NCBI GenBank assembly: GCA_002431975.1
Contig: DJFA01000020.1
Location: forward strand, 8,183 to 20,606
Source of the DNA: Ruminococcus sp. UBA5884
Lineage (GTDB): Bacteria; Bacillota; Clostridia; Oscillospirales; Ruminococcaceae
Reading direction: 5' to 3'
Length of the DNA: 12,424 nt
Part shown: piece after piece, positions 7,474 through 12,424 of the stretch
How the letters are laid out: each line of letters opens with the position of its first letter
Numbering within the stretch: position 1 is the first letter of the stretch
Notes under the pieces: generated by a model
Databases searched by the model: none
Seen by the model: the letters and a program-made list of their open reading frames with translations, nothing else
Told to the model about the DNA's origin: nothing
Made by a program: the position numbers and the translations under genes

Positions 7474-7521
7474 TCAGCCGGTAATTTCACAGAATCTGAA
7501 ACACCGGCAATTGCCGGCTGA
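7474..7521. repeat. GCCGG palindrome cluster with mutually exclusive stems
   Basis: Four GCCGG/CCGGC segments in 48 bp allow three competing pairings. TCAGCCGG (7474-7481) can pair with CCGGCTGA (7514-7521). GCCGGT (7477-7482) can pair with ACCGGC (7503-7508), extended by TTTCA/TGAAA (7485-7489 with 7497-7501). CCGGC (7504-7508) can pair with GCCGG (7513-7517) as a CCGGCAATTGCCGG palindrome. It lies between the 3' end of the 6S-like RNA and the terminator at 7421-7462. No known family is recognised. Confidence 0.6.
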
Positions 7522-7525
7522 ATAC

Positions 7526-7726
7526 AAAAAAATAAACCGCCTTGCCGTCGTATGATACATAAAACCCGCACTCCCGGCAGGTGGGTATTCTCCTGAAAGT
7601 CTCTCGCTCCCTTCGTCTGTAAGAACAGGAGGTCTGCAATCCCCAGTCAGAGACGAATTCCCTGATATAATGTGTTGGATTATAAAAAATCACACTGGCT
7701 CGCACAAGGCAGAATATTTAATTACA
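7526..7726 (-). ncRNA. ssrS: Probable 6S RNA (RNA polymerase regulator)
   Basis: About 200 nt, the usual 6S length, with its own promoter. The predicted RNA is one long irregular hairpin. The ends close through CUGCCUUG (7705-7712) and CAAGGCGG (7537-7544), extended past a two-base internal loop by AAAUA/UAUUU pairs. GUCUCU and AGAGAC (7649-7654 with 7599-7604) form an inner stem, and CUGU-UCUU-ACAG caps the structure. Between closing and inner stems lies a largely unpaired central region containing GGGAAUUC and GGAGAAUACCCACC, the expected place for the promoter-mimicking bubble. A T run (TTTATTTTTTT on the minus strand) follows the closing stem. 6S RNA binds sigma-A holoenzyme and represses transcription in stationary phase. 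The identity rests on architecture and partial recall of the clostridial consensus, not a database match. A 72-codon frame across it has no family features. Confidence 0.62.
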
Positions 7727-7732
7727 TGAGTT

Positions 7733-7761
7733 ATTATAACACAGTTTTTTTAAAAAATCAA
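7733..7761 (-). promoter_or_regulatory. Sigma-A promoter of the 6S-like RNA
   Basis: On the minus strand TTGATT (7756-7761) and a perfect TATAAT (7733-7738) are exactly 17 bp apart. This predicts a start at about 7725-7727, just outside the closing stem of the RNA. Confidence 0.8.
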
Positions 7762-7786
7762 TAGTAATTAACGGAAATTTTAAAAA

Positions 7787-8086
7787 TTATTCTTCATCTT
7801 CCTCATAATCCTCTGAAAACATCTCATCGATTCTTTCAAGGAATATTTCGCCTATTCTGTCGAATTCGTCATCATCATCGATTGAAACGAGCATATCCTC
7901 GCCGTCAACGTTTTCCATTTTAAGAATGACAAGCTCATCATTTCCGAGGTCTTCAGGATATGGGGTAAGGGCATAGTACTGAATGCCGTTTTCCTCCATT
8001 GCATCAATCATTTCAAAAGTCTGTTCATTTCCTTCCTCATCAACGAGGGTATATAAATCTGGTGTATATTCATTGTTTTCCGGCAT
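7787..8086 (-). CDS. DUF1292 protein (YrzB/UPF0473-like)
   Basis: A very acidic 99-residue protein with no signal peptide or membrane segment. The pattern YTLVDEEGNEQTFEMIDAMEENGIQYYALTPYP and the later ELVILKMENVDGEDMLVSIDDDDEFDRIGEIFLERIDE are typical of DUF1292 proteins (B. subtilis YrzB), whose molecular role is unknown. The C-terminus is almost all Asp/Glu. In many Firmicutes this family sits with yrrK and alaS-region genes; here those partners are absent and it stands alone. The start ATG has AGGAG six bases upstream, and a promoter lies at 8152-8180. No terminator is visible before the 6S-like RNA promoter, so read-through into that RNA is possible. Confidence 0.9.
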   Translation of the reverse strand: MPENNEYTPDLYTLVDEEGNEQTFEMIDAMEENGIQYYALTPYPEDLGNDELVILKMENVDGEDMLVSIDDDDEFDRIGEIFLERIDEMFSEDYEEDEE

Positions 8087-8151
8087 AATGCTCTCCTGTC
8101 TGCTGCAAGCAGCGTTTTATTCAGGTCTTTCAGACGCACACCTGTACTTTT

Positions 8152-8180
8152 ATTTTACTATAATAATATTAAAAAGTCAA
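8152..8180 (-). promoter_or_regulatory. Sigma-A promoter of the DUF1292 gene
   Basis: On the minus strand TTGACT (8175-8180) and TAAAAT (8152-8157) are 17 bp apart. The ~60-nt leader contains a small GCTGC-TT-GCAGC palindrome (8100-8113). Confidence 0.7.
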
Positions 8181-8237
8181 GCATTAAATATTAACGGCAT
8201 ATTAAATATTTTTTCTGAAATTTTTTTAAAAAAAGTG

Positions 8238-8266
8238 TTGACATTCAACAAAAGATGTGCTATTAT
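8238..8266 (+). promoter_or_regulatory. Sigma-A promoter of the large structured RNA
   Basis: A perfect TTGACA (8238-8243) is followed after 17 bp by TATTAT (8261-8266), overlapping a TATAAT at 8264-8269. The predicted start is near 8273, exactly where the first long RNA helix begins. It diverges from the DUF1292 promoter. Confidence 0.82.
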
Positions 8267-8418
8267 AATATCAAGGAAAGAGGAACACTTAAAAGATGCA
8301 TTACATCTCAGCTGAGTGCCTCAGATGATTTCCTTGCCGATGATATATCTGTAAGGCTCTTGGAAACATAGGTTTTCCGTTGCAGGTATAAATTAATATC
8401 ACAAAGGAGGCGTGACCG

Positions 8419-8496
8419 ATGGAATCAACAGACGAATCACAGTATTCTGAATTATCTTTCATGGTTAGTCACGCATGGATTATAAACGAGTTTTAA
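8419..8496 (+). CDS. Possible 25-codon small ORF within the structured RNA
   Basis: AAAGGAGG at 8403-8410 lies eight bases before an ATG, an ideal ribosome site, giving MESTDESQYSELSFMVSHAW and five more residues. No family is recognised, and there is no signal peptide or membrane segment. Against translation, GCGTGAC next to the ribosome site pairs with GTCACGC near the ORF end, and CC(g)AUG with CAUGG would bury the start codon. It may be a conserved RNA helix that merely resembles a start site. Confidence 0.25.
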   Translation: MESTDESQYSELSFMVSHAWIINEF

Positions 8497-8922
8497 AGGG
8501 AATTTTGAGAAATATCTGATTTCTGCATTCCATATTATTGATATATACAGCGTTTTATAATTTCAGCGTCAGAAAACCATACGTCTAACTTCTAAGTCAG
8601 TGCATTGAAAGATAATCTTGATTTTTCAGTTTCTTTAATAACTGAACTAATGCTTTTTAAAAGATATAATGCCTTTGGAGGTTCAGGATAACCTCAGTTT
8701 ATGACATATTTGTCTTTACATAGAAAGCTTTTACTGACTTACAGAATAAGGTGATGGAGATGTACAGTTCTGATTAACTACTGAATGATTCCTTTGTAAA
8801 GGATTGTGGTAACTATGATTATTATTAAGGCTTTGAGAGTTTACACTAAAAAATCATAGAACGGAGTGATTCCCCCAAGACATTCAGCAAAATGATGAAA
8901 GTCATTTTATCAAAATTATCAT

Positions 8923-8948
8923 TGAAGGTGTCTGAAATGAAGATTTAA
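8923..8948 (+). repeat. 26-bp direct repeat, copy 1
   Basis: Begins TGAAGGTGTCTGAAATGAAG and is identical over 26 bases to 9040-9065, 117 bp downstream. It lies inside the structured RNA and forms the loop and 3' arm of a small hairpin: UCAUU upstream pairs with AAUGA inside the repeat. Confidence 0.95.
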
Positions 8949-9039
8949 CAGTTTTTATAAATAAAATCTATTTGAAAAAGGTGTTACCAATGGGCTGACA
9001 TAAAGCTATAGGTTGACTGTTATATGTAAAAATTTATTA

Positions 9040-9065
9040 TGAAGGTGTCTGAAATGAAGATTTAA
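9040..9065 (+). repeat. 26-bp direct repeat, copy 2
   Basis: Perfect copy of 8923-8948. The upstream pairing partner here is UUAUU instead of UCAUU, so the same small hairpin is kept with a G-U pair in place of G-C, which suggests selection on RNA structure. Confidence 0.95.
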
Positions 9066-9163
9066 TTTTCTTACATATCTATTTTAAAATGTAAGAGGTG
9101 AGTCCGATAGAAATTATGGACAAAGTGATGAAAGTCGCTTGAATTTATAACTGAATATAATAA

Positions 9164-9200
9164 GAGGAGCAGTATTATTTAAAAAACTGCTCCTTTTTTT
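9164..9200 (+). terminator. Intrinsic terminator of the large structured RNA
   Basis: GAGGAGCAGT (9164-9173) pairs with ACTGCTCCTT (9186-9195), perfect in the eight central pairs, and runs into T7 at 9194-9200. The A run in the loop is not flanking the stem, so the plus-strand reading is preferred, although weaker minus-strand activity for the pfkB unit is possible. Confidence 0.9.
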
Positions 9201-9293
9201 AACGCAAATTCAATGATTGTTATTTGTAGGGGCTTTACCCGCCTGAAATTCCGATAAATCTAACGGGCGACCAATGGTCGCCCCTACAGATTA
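9201..9293. repeat. Dispersed palindromic repeat, copy 2 (GTAGGGGC...GCCCCTAC)
   Basis: The head AACGCAAATTC starts directly after the terminator T run. Up to GTAGGGGC (9226-9233) it differs from copy 1 at two positions. The right arm ends GCCCCTAC at 9280-9287 and holds a GGGCGACC-AAT-GGTCGCCC palindrome (9265-9283), a different core from copy 1. The left arm is decayed (GGGGCTTTACCCGCC), so only the outer eight bases and short inner segments still pair. It lies between convergent transcripts, like copy 1. Confidence 0.85.
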
Positions 9294-9338
9294 TGAAAAA
9301 TTTTTTTATTTTCAATTATAAAATTTTGTTGTCGTGTG

Positions 9339-10265
9339 TTATATCACAGTAACTTCAAGGGATTTATATATTTCCTCAGTTATTTCTCTGTCTGCAAGAT
9401 ATTTTGAAAAAGCACTTGCACTGCCGGCAGCTACACCCATTTTAAAGGCTTCCATGTAATCAGCGGATTTTGTCCAGCCTGCAATGAATCCTGCAACCAT
9501 TGAATCTCCTGCTCCTACTGAATTGACAACTTTTCCTTTCGGAGCATTGCATATATAGAATTTATCATTTTCAGCGGCAAGGATTGCTCCGTCACCGGCA
9601 AGAGATACAAGAACATTTCTTGCTCCCCTGTTTTTAAGTACTGAGGCATATTTTATAATTTTGCCCTTATTTGTGCCGTCTGATATCTCATCATCAAAAA
9701 TTGCACCAAGTTCATGATTATTTGGCTTTATAAGAAACGGTTTATTTTCGAGAACATTAAGAAGCAGATTTTTTTCCGCATCAACAATTATCATAATATT
9801 TTTTTCTGCAAGTCTTATCATAATATTTTTATAGACAGTATCAGGAATTGATTCAGGTATACTTCCTGCGAGAACGAGTACATCACCATTTTTGAGTCTG
9901 TCAGTCTGCTGAAGAAACATTTCAAGCTTATCTGAAGATATATCAGCTCCCCTGCCGTTTATTTCGGTTTCAGAATCTGATTTTATTTTTATATTTATTC
10001 TTGACATACCGTTTTCAAGATGTATAAAATCGCATTTGCAGCCGGAAGCTTTTACTCTGCGTTCGATTTCATCGCCTGTAAATCCTGCAACGAATCCAAG
10101 GGCAGTACTTTCTATACCGAGATTTTTAAGGACTGTTGAAACATTTATTCCTTTTCCTCCGGCAAGGATATTTTCAGAAGCTGTACGGTTTGTTTCACCA
10201 TATTTAAGGTTTTCCACTCCGACCGAATAATCAAGAGCCGGATTGAATGTTACTGTATAAATCAT
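9339..10265 (-). CDS. fruK: 1-phosphofructokinase family hexose kinase (PfkB family)
   Basis: Cytoplasmic sugar-phosphate kinase, most likely converting fructose-1-phosphate to fructose-1,6-bisphosphate. The 308-residue length is normal. It starts MIYTVTFNPALDYSV, as FruK/LacC proteins do. The ribokinase-fold GGKGINVS lies at 36-43, SRINIKI at 88-94, TEINGRG at 100-106, KPNNHEL at 180-186, and the PfkB signature NSVGAGDSMVAGF at 248-260 carries the anion-hole GAGD and catalytic base D254. Tagatose-6-phosphate kinase (LacC) is close in sequence and cannot be excluded; the T-E-I-N-G segment favours FruK. AAAGAGG lies before the ATG. It follows a LysR gene by 19 bp on the same strand. No fructose PTS gene (fruA) lies within the window, which is unusual for fruK. 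Confidence 0.88.
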   Translation of the reverse strand: MIYTVTFNPALDYSVGVENLKYGETNRTASENILAGGKGINVSTVLKNLGIESTALGFVAGFTGDEIERRVKASGCKCDFIHLENGMSRINIKIKSDSETEINGRGADISSDKLEMFLQQTDRLKNGDVLVLAGSIPESIPDTVYKNIMIRLAEKNIMIIVDAEKNLLLNVLENKPFLIKPNNHELGAIFDDEISDGTNKGKIIKYASVLKNRGARNVLVSLAGDGAILAAENDKFYICNAPKGKVVNSVGAGDSMVAGFIAGWTKSADYMEAFKMGVAAGSASAFSKYLADREITEEIYKSLEVTVI

Positions 10266-10284
10266 AAAAAACTACCTCTTTATT

Positions 10285-11214
10285 TTAAAAATTTTCTACT
10301 TCATTTTTTGCCTTTTCAACAAGATTTATAAAAAGCCTGTCATATCTGTTAAAATTATAATCCTTCCGACAGACAAGCACATCTTTATATTTTCTTTTGA
10401 AATCAGAACATCTTTTCTGTACAAGATTATGTTTTACAAGTATTTCCTTTGGTATAGGAGATACCCACATATATGAATTATCAATTGATTCAAGGAGTTC
10501 AAACTGACTTGCTCTTTCAAAAAGGAATATTTTTTTCTCTGCTGAACCGCTTAGTTCAGCTTTTTTTATTTCAGACGCATTCATAAGCGGTACATACGGG
10601 TCACCGTGGAGAATCTGTATACTGTCATTGAGGTCGCTGCACATAATTGAATCTCTGTCTGCAAGGCGGTGTCTGCGTGACATTACAGCAGCATATTCAA
10701 ATTCCCATAATTCCTGTGCACGAAGATTTTTTTCATTGAACATTATATTGAAATATGATTCAAAAGCCGACTGATAGCGGACAATTGCAAGATGGTAATC
10801 CTCCTGAATGATATTATCGATTGCCTGAACGGAATTAGTTTCCTTATAGTATATTTCAGTATTTTTATCATTATCAAGCTGTTTTGCAAAATTAATAAAA
10901 GCATGTGAAATATAGCTTGCACGAGGAACTGATATGCTGAATCTTATTTTATTTTCATTGTCATCTTTATAGAGTGATTCAAGAGTTTCTATCTGTACAA
11001 GTATATTTTTAGCATATGAGAGAAATTCCTCACCTTTAGCGGTAGGAGTCATACCTTTTGAAGTACGTTTGAATATAGTTATACCGAGTGATTCCTCAAG
11101 TTCCTTTATGGCACGGCTGAGGTTCGGCTGACCCATAAAGAGATTTTCAGCAGCTTTGTTCATAGACCTTGTTTTTTCTATTTCAACAGCATATTTAAGA
11201 TGTAAAAGGTTCAT
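10285..11214 (-). CDS. LysR-family transcriptional regulator
   Basis: A 309-residue regulator. The winged helix-turn-helix occupies residues 1-60, with the typical MNLLHLKYAVEIEKTRSMNKAAENLFMGQPNLSRAIKELEESLGITIFKR pattern and T-A-K-G-E at 57-61. The remainder is a LysR substrate-binding domain (about 90-300), somewhat divergent at its C-terminus, so no ligand can be named. The start ATG has AAGGAG 11 bases upstream, and a consensus promoter lies at 11255-11283. It is transcribed ahead of and probably with the PfkB-type kinase 19 bp downstream. fruK operons usually carry a DeoR-type regulator, so a LysR here is atypical and hints at a different signal. Most LysR proteins control a divergent gene; the upstream neighbour is in the same direction here, so autoregulation of the pair is the simpler model. 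Confidence 0.92.
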   Translation of the reverse strand: MNLLHLKYAVEIEKTRSMNKAAENLFMGQPNLSRAIKELEESLGITIFKRTSKGMTPTAKGEEFLSYAKNILVQIETLESLYKDDNENKIRFSISVPRASYISHAFINFAKQLDNDKNTEIYYKETNSVQAIDNIIQEDYHLAIVRYQSAFESYFNIMFNEKNLRAQELWEFEYAAVMSRRHRLADRDSIMCSDLNDSIQILHGDPYVPLMNASEIKKAELSGSAEKKIFLFERASQFELLESIDNSYMWVSPIPKEILVKHNLVQKRCSDFKRKYKDVLVCRKDYNFNRYDRLFINLVEKAKNEVENF

Positions 11215-11254
11215 AAAATTTTGTTCTCCTTAATGAAAAATAATCTCCTGAATT

Positions 11255-11283
11255 ATTATAGCACAATACCTTGGAATAGTCAA
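11255..11283 (-). promoter_or_regulatory. Sigma-A promoter of the LysR-fruK operon
   Basis: On the minus strand TTGACT (11278-11283) and a perfect TATAAT (11255-11260) are 17 bp apart, about 40 bp before the LysR start codon. Confidence 0.85.
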
Positions 11284-11348
11284 AAATTGCAGAAAAATTT
11301 TTGCGGCAGGTTATTTAAACCCATATTTTCAATCATAAAATTTTATTA

Positions 11349-11362
11349 GCGAATTTGCGTTA
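11349..11362 (-). repeat. Head fragment of the dispersed repeat (copy 3, remnant)
   Basis: On the minus strand TAACGCAAATTCGC matches the head of the repeats at 5436 and 9201 (AACGCAAATTC), without the GTAGGGGC palindrome. Like the full copies, it lies shortly behind a terminator. It is either a deletion remnant or a separate short motif. Confidence 0.6.
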
Positions 11363-11375
11363 GCAGCAGTTTGCC

Positions 11376-11406
11376 ATAAAAAGAAAAGGCGGACAAAGTC
11401 CGCCTT
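11376..11406 (-). terminator. Intrinsic terminator of the rpoD-rrf2 unit
   Basis: AAGGCGGAC (11386-11394) pairs perfectly with GTCCGCCTT (11398-11406) around a three-base loop, followed on the minus strand by TTTTCTTTTTA. The stem begins inside the stop codon of the Rrf2 gene. Confidence 0.9.
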
Positions 11407-11812
11407 ATTCAGACTGAAACATATCAAATGTATATTCAGCCATTTTATCTCTTACTACCTGAGAAATTTCATTGAAAGCTTTCTGATATGCACAATGTCC
11501 GTCACATACTCTGTTGCACATATAATTTTCATTGTTTTCAAGACATCTGCTGAAACAGTATGTACCCTCAACGGTTTCAATAACATCTCTGAGGGTAATT
11601 TTTTCGGGCGGCTTTGCAAGTTCATAGCCTCCGAGAGTACCTTTGAATGATTTTATGATACCGTTAGCAACAAGTTTTCTAAGAATTTTCAGGGCAAACC
11701 GAAGCGTAACGCAGCTTTTTTCAGCGATAGTCTTTGCATCAAGTCTTTTATCCGAATTGGCGATACAGGTAACTATTCTGACTGCATAATCGGCTTCAAG
11801 TGTTATATGCAT
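11405..11812 (-). CDS. Rrf2-family transcriptional regulator
   Basis: A 135-residue winged helix-turn-helix regulator of the Rrf2 family (IscR, NsrR, CymR). The start MHITLEADYAVRI is the family's usual beginning. A GTG at 11827 is in frame but lies within the ribosome site (GTGAGG), nine bases before the ATG at 11812, so I use the ATG. The recognition region runs to about residue 60, followed by the conserved G-G-Y-E-L-A-K-P segment and KITLRDVIETVEG. Cysteines at 86, 90, 99, 103 and 107 fall where Rrf2 proteins hold their iron-sulfur cluster, so redox or Fe-S sensing is plausible; which Cys residues bind is unknown. It follows rpoD by 48 bp on the same strand and is probably co-transcribed. 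No Fe-S assembly genes are adjacent. Confidence 0.93.
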   Translation of the reverse strand: MHITLEADYAVRIVTCIANSDKRLDAKTIAEKSCVTLRFALKILRKLVANGIIKSFKGTLGGYELAKPPEKITLRDVIETVEGTYCFSRCLENNENYMCNRVCDGHCAYQKAFNEISQVVRDKMAEYTFDMFQSE

Positions 11813-11837
11813 AAATAAAAACCTCACTTGTTTCAGC

Positions 11838-11849
11838 TTACAGCTGTAA
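11838..11849. promoter_or_regulatory. 12-bp perfect palindrome between rpoD and rrf2
   Basis: TTACAGCTGTAA is a perfect dyad in the 48-bp gap upstream of the Rrf2 gene. It could be an autoregulatory operator, as Rrf2 proteins bind dyads, but no promoter is obvious around it. Confidence 0.35.
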
Positions 11850-11860
11850 AAGTATTAAAA

Positions 11861-12424
11861 TCAGTCAAGAAAATCCCTTACTTTTTTACTTCTGCTTGGA
11901 TGACGGAGTTTTCTGAGAGCTTTTGCCTCAATCTGTCTTATTCTCTCTCTTGTTACTTCAAATTCCTTTCCGACTTCCTCAAGAGTACGTGAACGGCCGT
12001 CCTCAAGACCAAAACGGAGTCTGAGAACCTTTGCTTCTCTGTCGGTAAGAGTAGAAAGAACCTCGTTGAGCTGTTCTTTAAGGAGAAGCAGTGAAGCAGC
12101 TTCGGCAGGTGCAGGAGCATCATCATCAGGGATAAAGTCGCCGAGATGGCTGTCCTCCTCCTCGCCTATAGGAGTTTCAAGGGAAACAGGGTCCTGAGCG
12201 ATACGCATTATTTCACGGACTCTTTCAACAGGCATATCAAGTCTTTCAGCTATTTCATCAGCTGTCGGGTCGTGACCGTTTTCATGCAGGAGCTGACTTG
12301 AAATTTTCTTTACTTTAGTGATTGTTTCAACCATATGGACAGGTATACGGATAGTTCTTGCCTGGTCGGCGATAGCTCTTGTAATTGCCTGTCTTATCCA
12401 CCATGTTGCATATGTTGAGAATTT
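11861..12424 (-). CDS. rpoD: RNA polymerase primary sigma factor RpoD (N-terminus outside window)
   Basis: The last 187 residues of the housekeeping sigma factor, continuing off the right edge. Region 2.3-2.4 is visible at the edge (FSTYATWWIRQAITRAIADQ), followed by TIRIPVHMVETI and region 3 (PTADEIAERLDMPVERVREI). Region 4 is complete: TLTDREAKVLRLRFGLEDGRSRTLEEV, then the helix-turn-helix FEVTRERIRQIEAKALRKLRHP that reads the -35 box, ending RDFLD. An internal ATG at 12334 is not a start; the conserved domain continues upstream of it. The consensus promoters seen in this window fit this factor. Transcription continues into the Rrf2 gene. Confidence 0.97.
   Translation of the reverse strand, partial: KFSTYATWWIRQAITRAIADQARTIRIPVHMVETITKVKKISSQLLHENGHDPTADEIAERLDMPVERVREIMRIAQDPVSLETPIGEEEDSHLGDFIPDDDAPAPAEAASLLLLKEQLNEVLSTLTDREAKVLRLRFGLEDGRSRTLEEVGKEFEVTRERIRQIEAKALRKLRHPSRSKKVRDFLD

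Larger units (their letters stand above)
8273..9200 (+). ncRNA. Candidate large structured non-coding RNA (~930 nt)
   Basis: No reading frame longer than 25 codons was found here on the plus strand, yet the stretch runs from a consensus promoter to a strong terminator and is dense with helices: 8272-8279/8329-8336 (CAAGGAAA), 8280-8289/8315-8322, 8295-8298/8304-8307, 8349-8354/8380-8385 enclosing 8362-8367/8372-8378, 8410-8416/8468-8474 (GCGTGAC), 8499-8503/8527-8531 enclosing 8508-8513/8519-8524, 8593-8601/8733-8741 (TAAGTCAGT), 8602-8606/8649-8653 enclosing 8625-8631/8640-8646, 8678-8683/8690-8695, 8781-8787/8881-8887, 8813-8820/8852-8859, 9070-9076/9089-9095 and 9102-9105/9118-9121. Two hairpins, 8889-8908 and 9123-9140, share a U-GAAA-G loop but differ in paired stem sequence. 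Size and multi-branched layout recall the ornate large RNAs (ROOL, GOLLD, OLE), but I cannot assign it to any of them. No phage, OLE-protein or HNH gene is nearby. Confidence 0.75.

Noticed and set aside
7487..7705. A 72-codon minus-strand frame across the RNA between ppa and the DUF1292 gene
   Set aside because: It begins at a GTG without a ribosome site, has no family resemblance, and coincides with the 6S-like RNA. The paired structure explains the stretch better.
8272..8400. A riboswitch (M-box, ydaO type or T-box) at the 5' end of the plus-strand transcript
   Set aside because: The conserved cores I know for these classes are not present, and no downstream coding gene on the plus strand is available to regulate.
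8923..9065. CRISPR array
   Set aside because: Only two copies of a 26-bp repeat exist, 91 bp apart, with no further repeats and no cas genes.
8889..9140. Group II intron domain V, suggested by the ATGAAAGTC(G) hairpins
   Set aside because: The GAAA loop is similar, but the AGC catalytic triad, the bulge and the GUGYG intron start are missing, there is no reverse transcriptase, and the motif occurs twice.
8270..9200. Decayed protein-coding gene
   Set aside because: Stops occur in all frames at short intervals, no fragments resemble a protein, and promoter, terminator and nested helices are intact, which is not expected of a pseudogene.

Overview
The window looks like chromosome from a low-GC Gram-positive anaerobe of the Clostridia, most likely a Ruminococcus-type gut or rumen organism. 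This is inferred from AT-rich intergenic DNA, strong AGGAGG-type ribosome sites, consensus sigma-A promoters, a DUF1292 protein, the clostridial 384-residue type of PRPP synthetase, and GTAGGGGC...GCCCCTAC dispersed palindromes of a kind I recall from gut Firmicutes. No phage, plasmid, transposase or CRISPR genes are present.

Layout, left to right. Positions 1-4438 (minus strand) hold recQ (C-terminus outside the window), an AI-2E-family membrane transporter that overlaps it by 23 bp, and a secreted, membrane-anchored D,D-carboxypeptidase homologue that has lost its catalytic SxxK motif. Positions 4606-5403 (plus strand) hold a single metallophosphoesterase gene with its own promoter and terminator. 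Positions 5436-5569 hold a dispersed palindromic repeat and a terminator. Positions 5577-7363 (minus) form a ppa-prs transcription unit with a consensus promoter: inorganic pyrophosphatase followed by PRPP synthetase. Positions 7421-8180 (minus) hold a DUF1292 gene and a ~200-nt RNA with its own promoter that I read as 6S RNA, followed by an unusual GCCGG palindrome cluster and a terminator.

Positions 8238-9200 (plus) have no gene of normal size, yet carry a consensus promoter at one end and a strong intrinsic terminator at the other. In between lie at least a dozen good inverted repeats, two GAAA-tetraloop hairpins whose stems differ but remain paired, and a 26-bp direct repeat. I interpret this as a ~930-nt structured non-coding RNA, the most interesting object in the window.

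Positions 9201-9293 hold a second copy of the dispersed repeat. Positions 9339-11283 (minus) form a LysR regulator - 1-phosphofructokinase (PfkB family) operon. A 14-bp fragment of the same dispersed repeat lies at 11349-11362. Positions 11405-12424 (minus) hold the 3' part of the primary sigma factor gene rpoD followed by an Rrf2-family regulator.

The protein genes are mostly housekeeping: DNA repair, cell envelope, nucleotide precursor supply with pyrophosphate removal, fructose-1-phosphate metabolism and transcription. If both RNA calls are right, a 6S RNA and a large structured RNA lie about 0.5 kb apart, on opposite strands and on either side of the DUF1292 gene.
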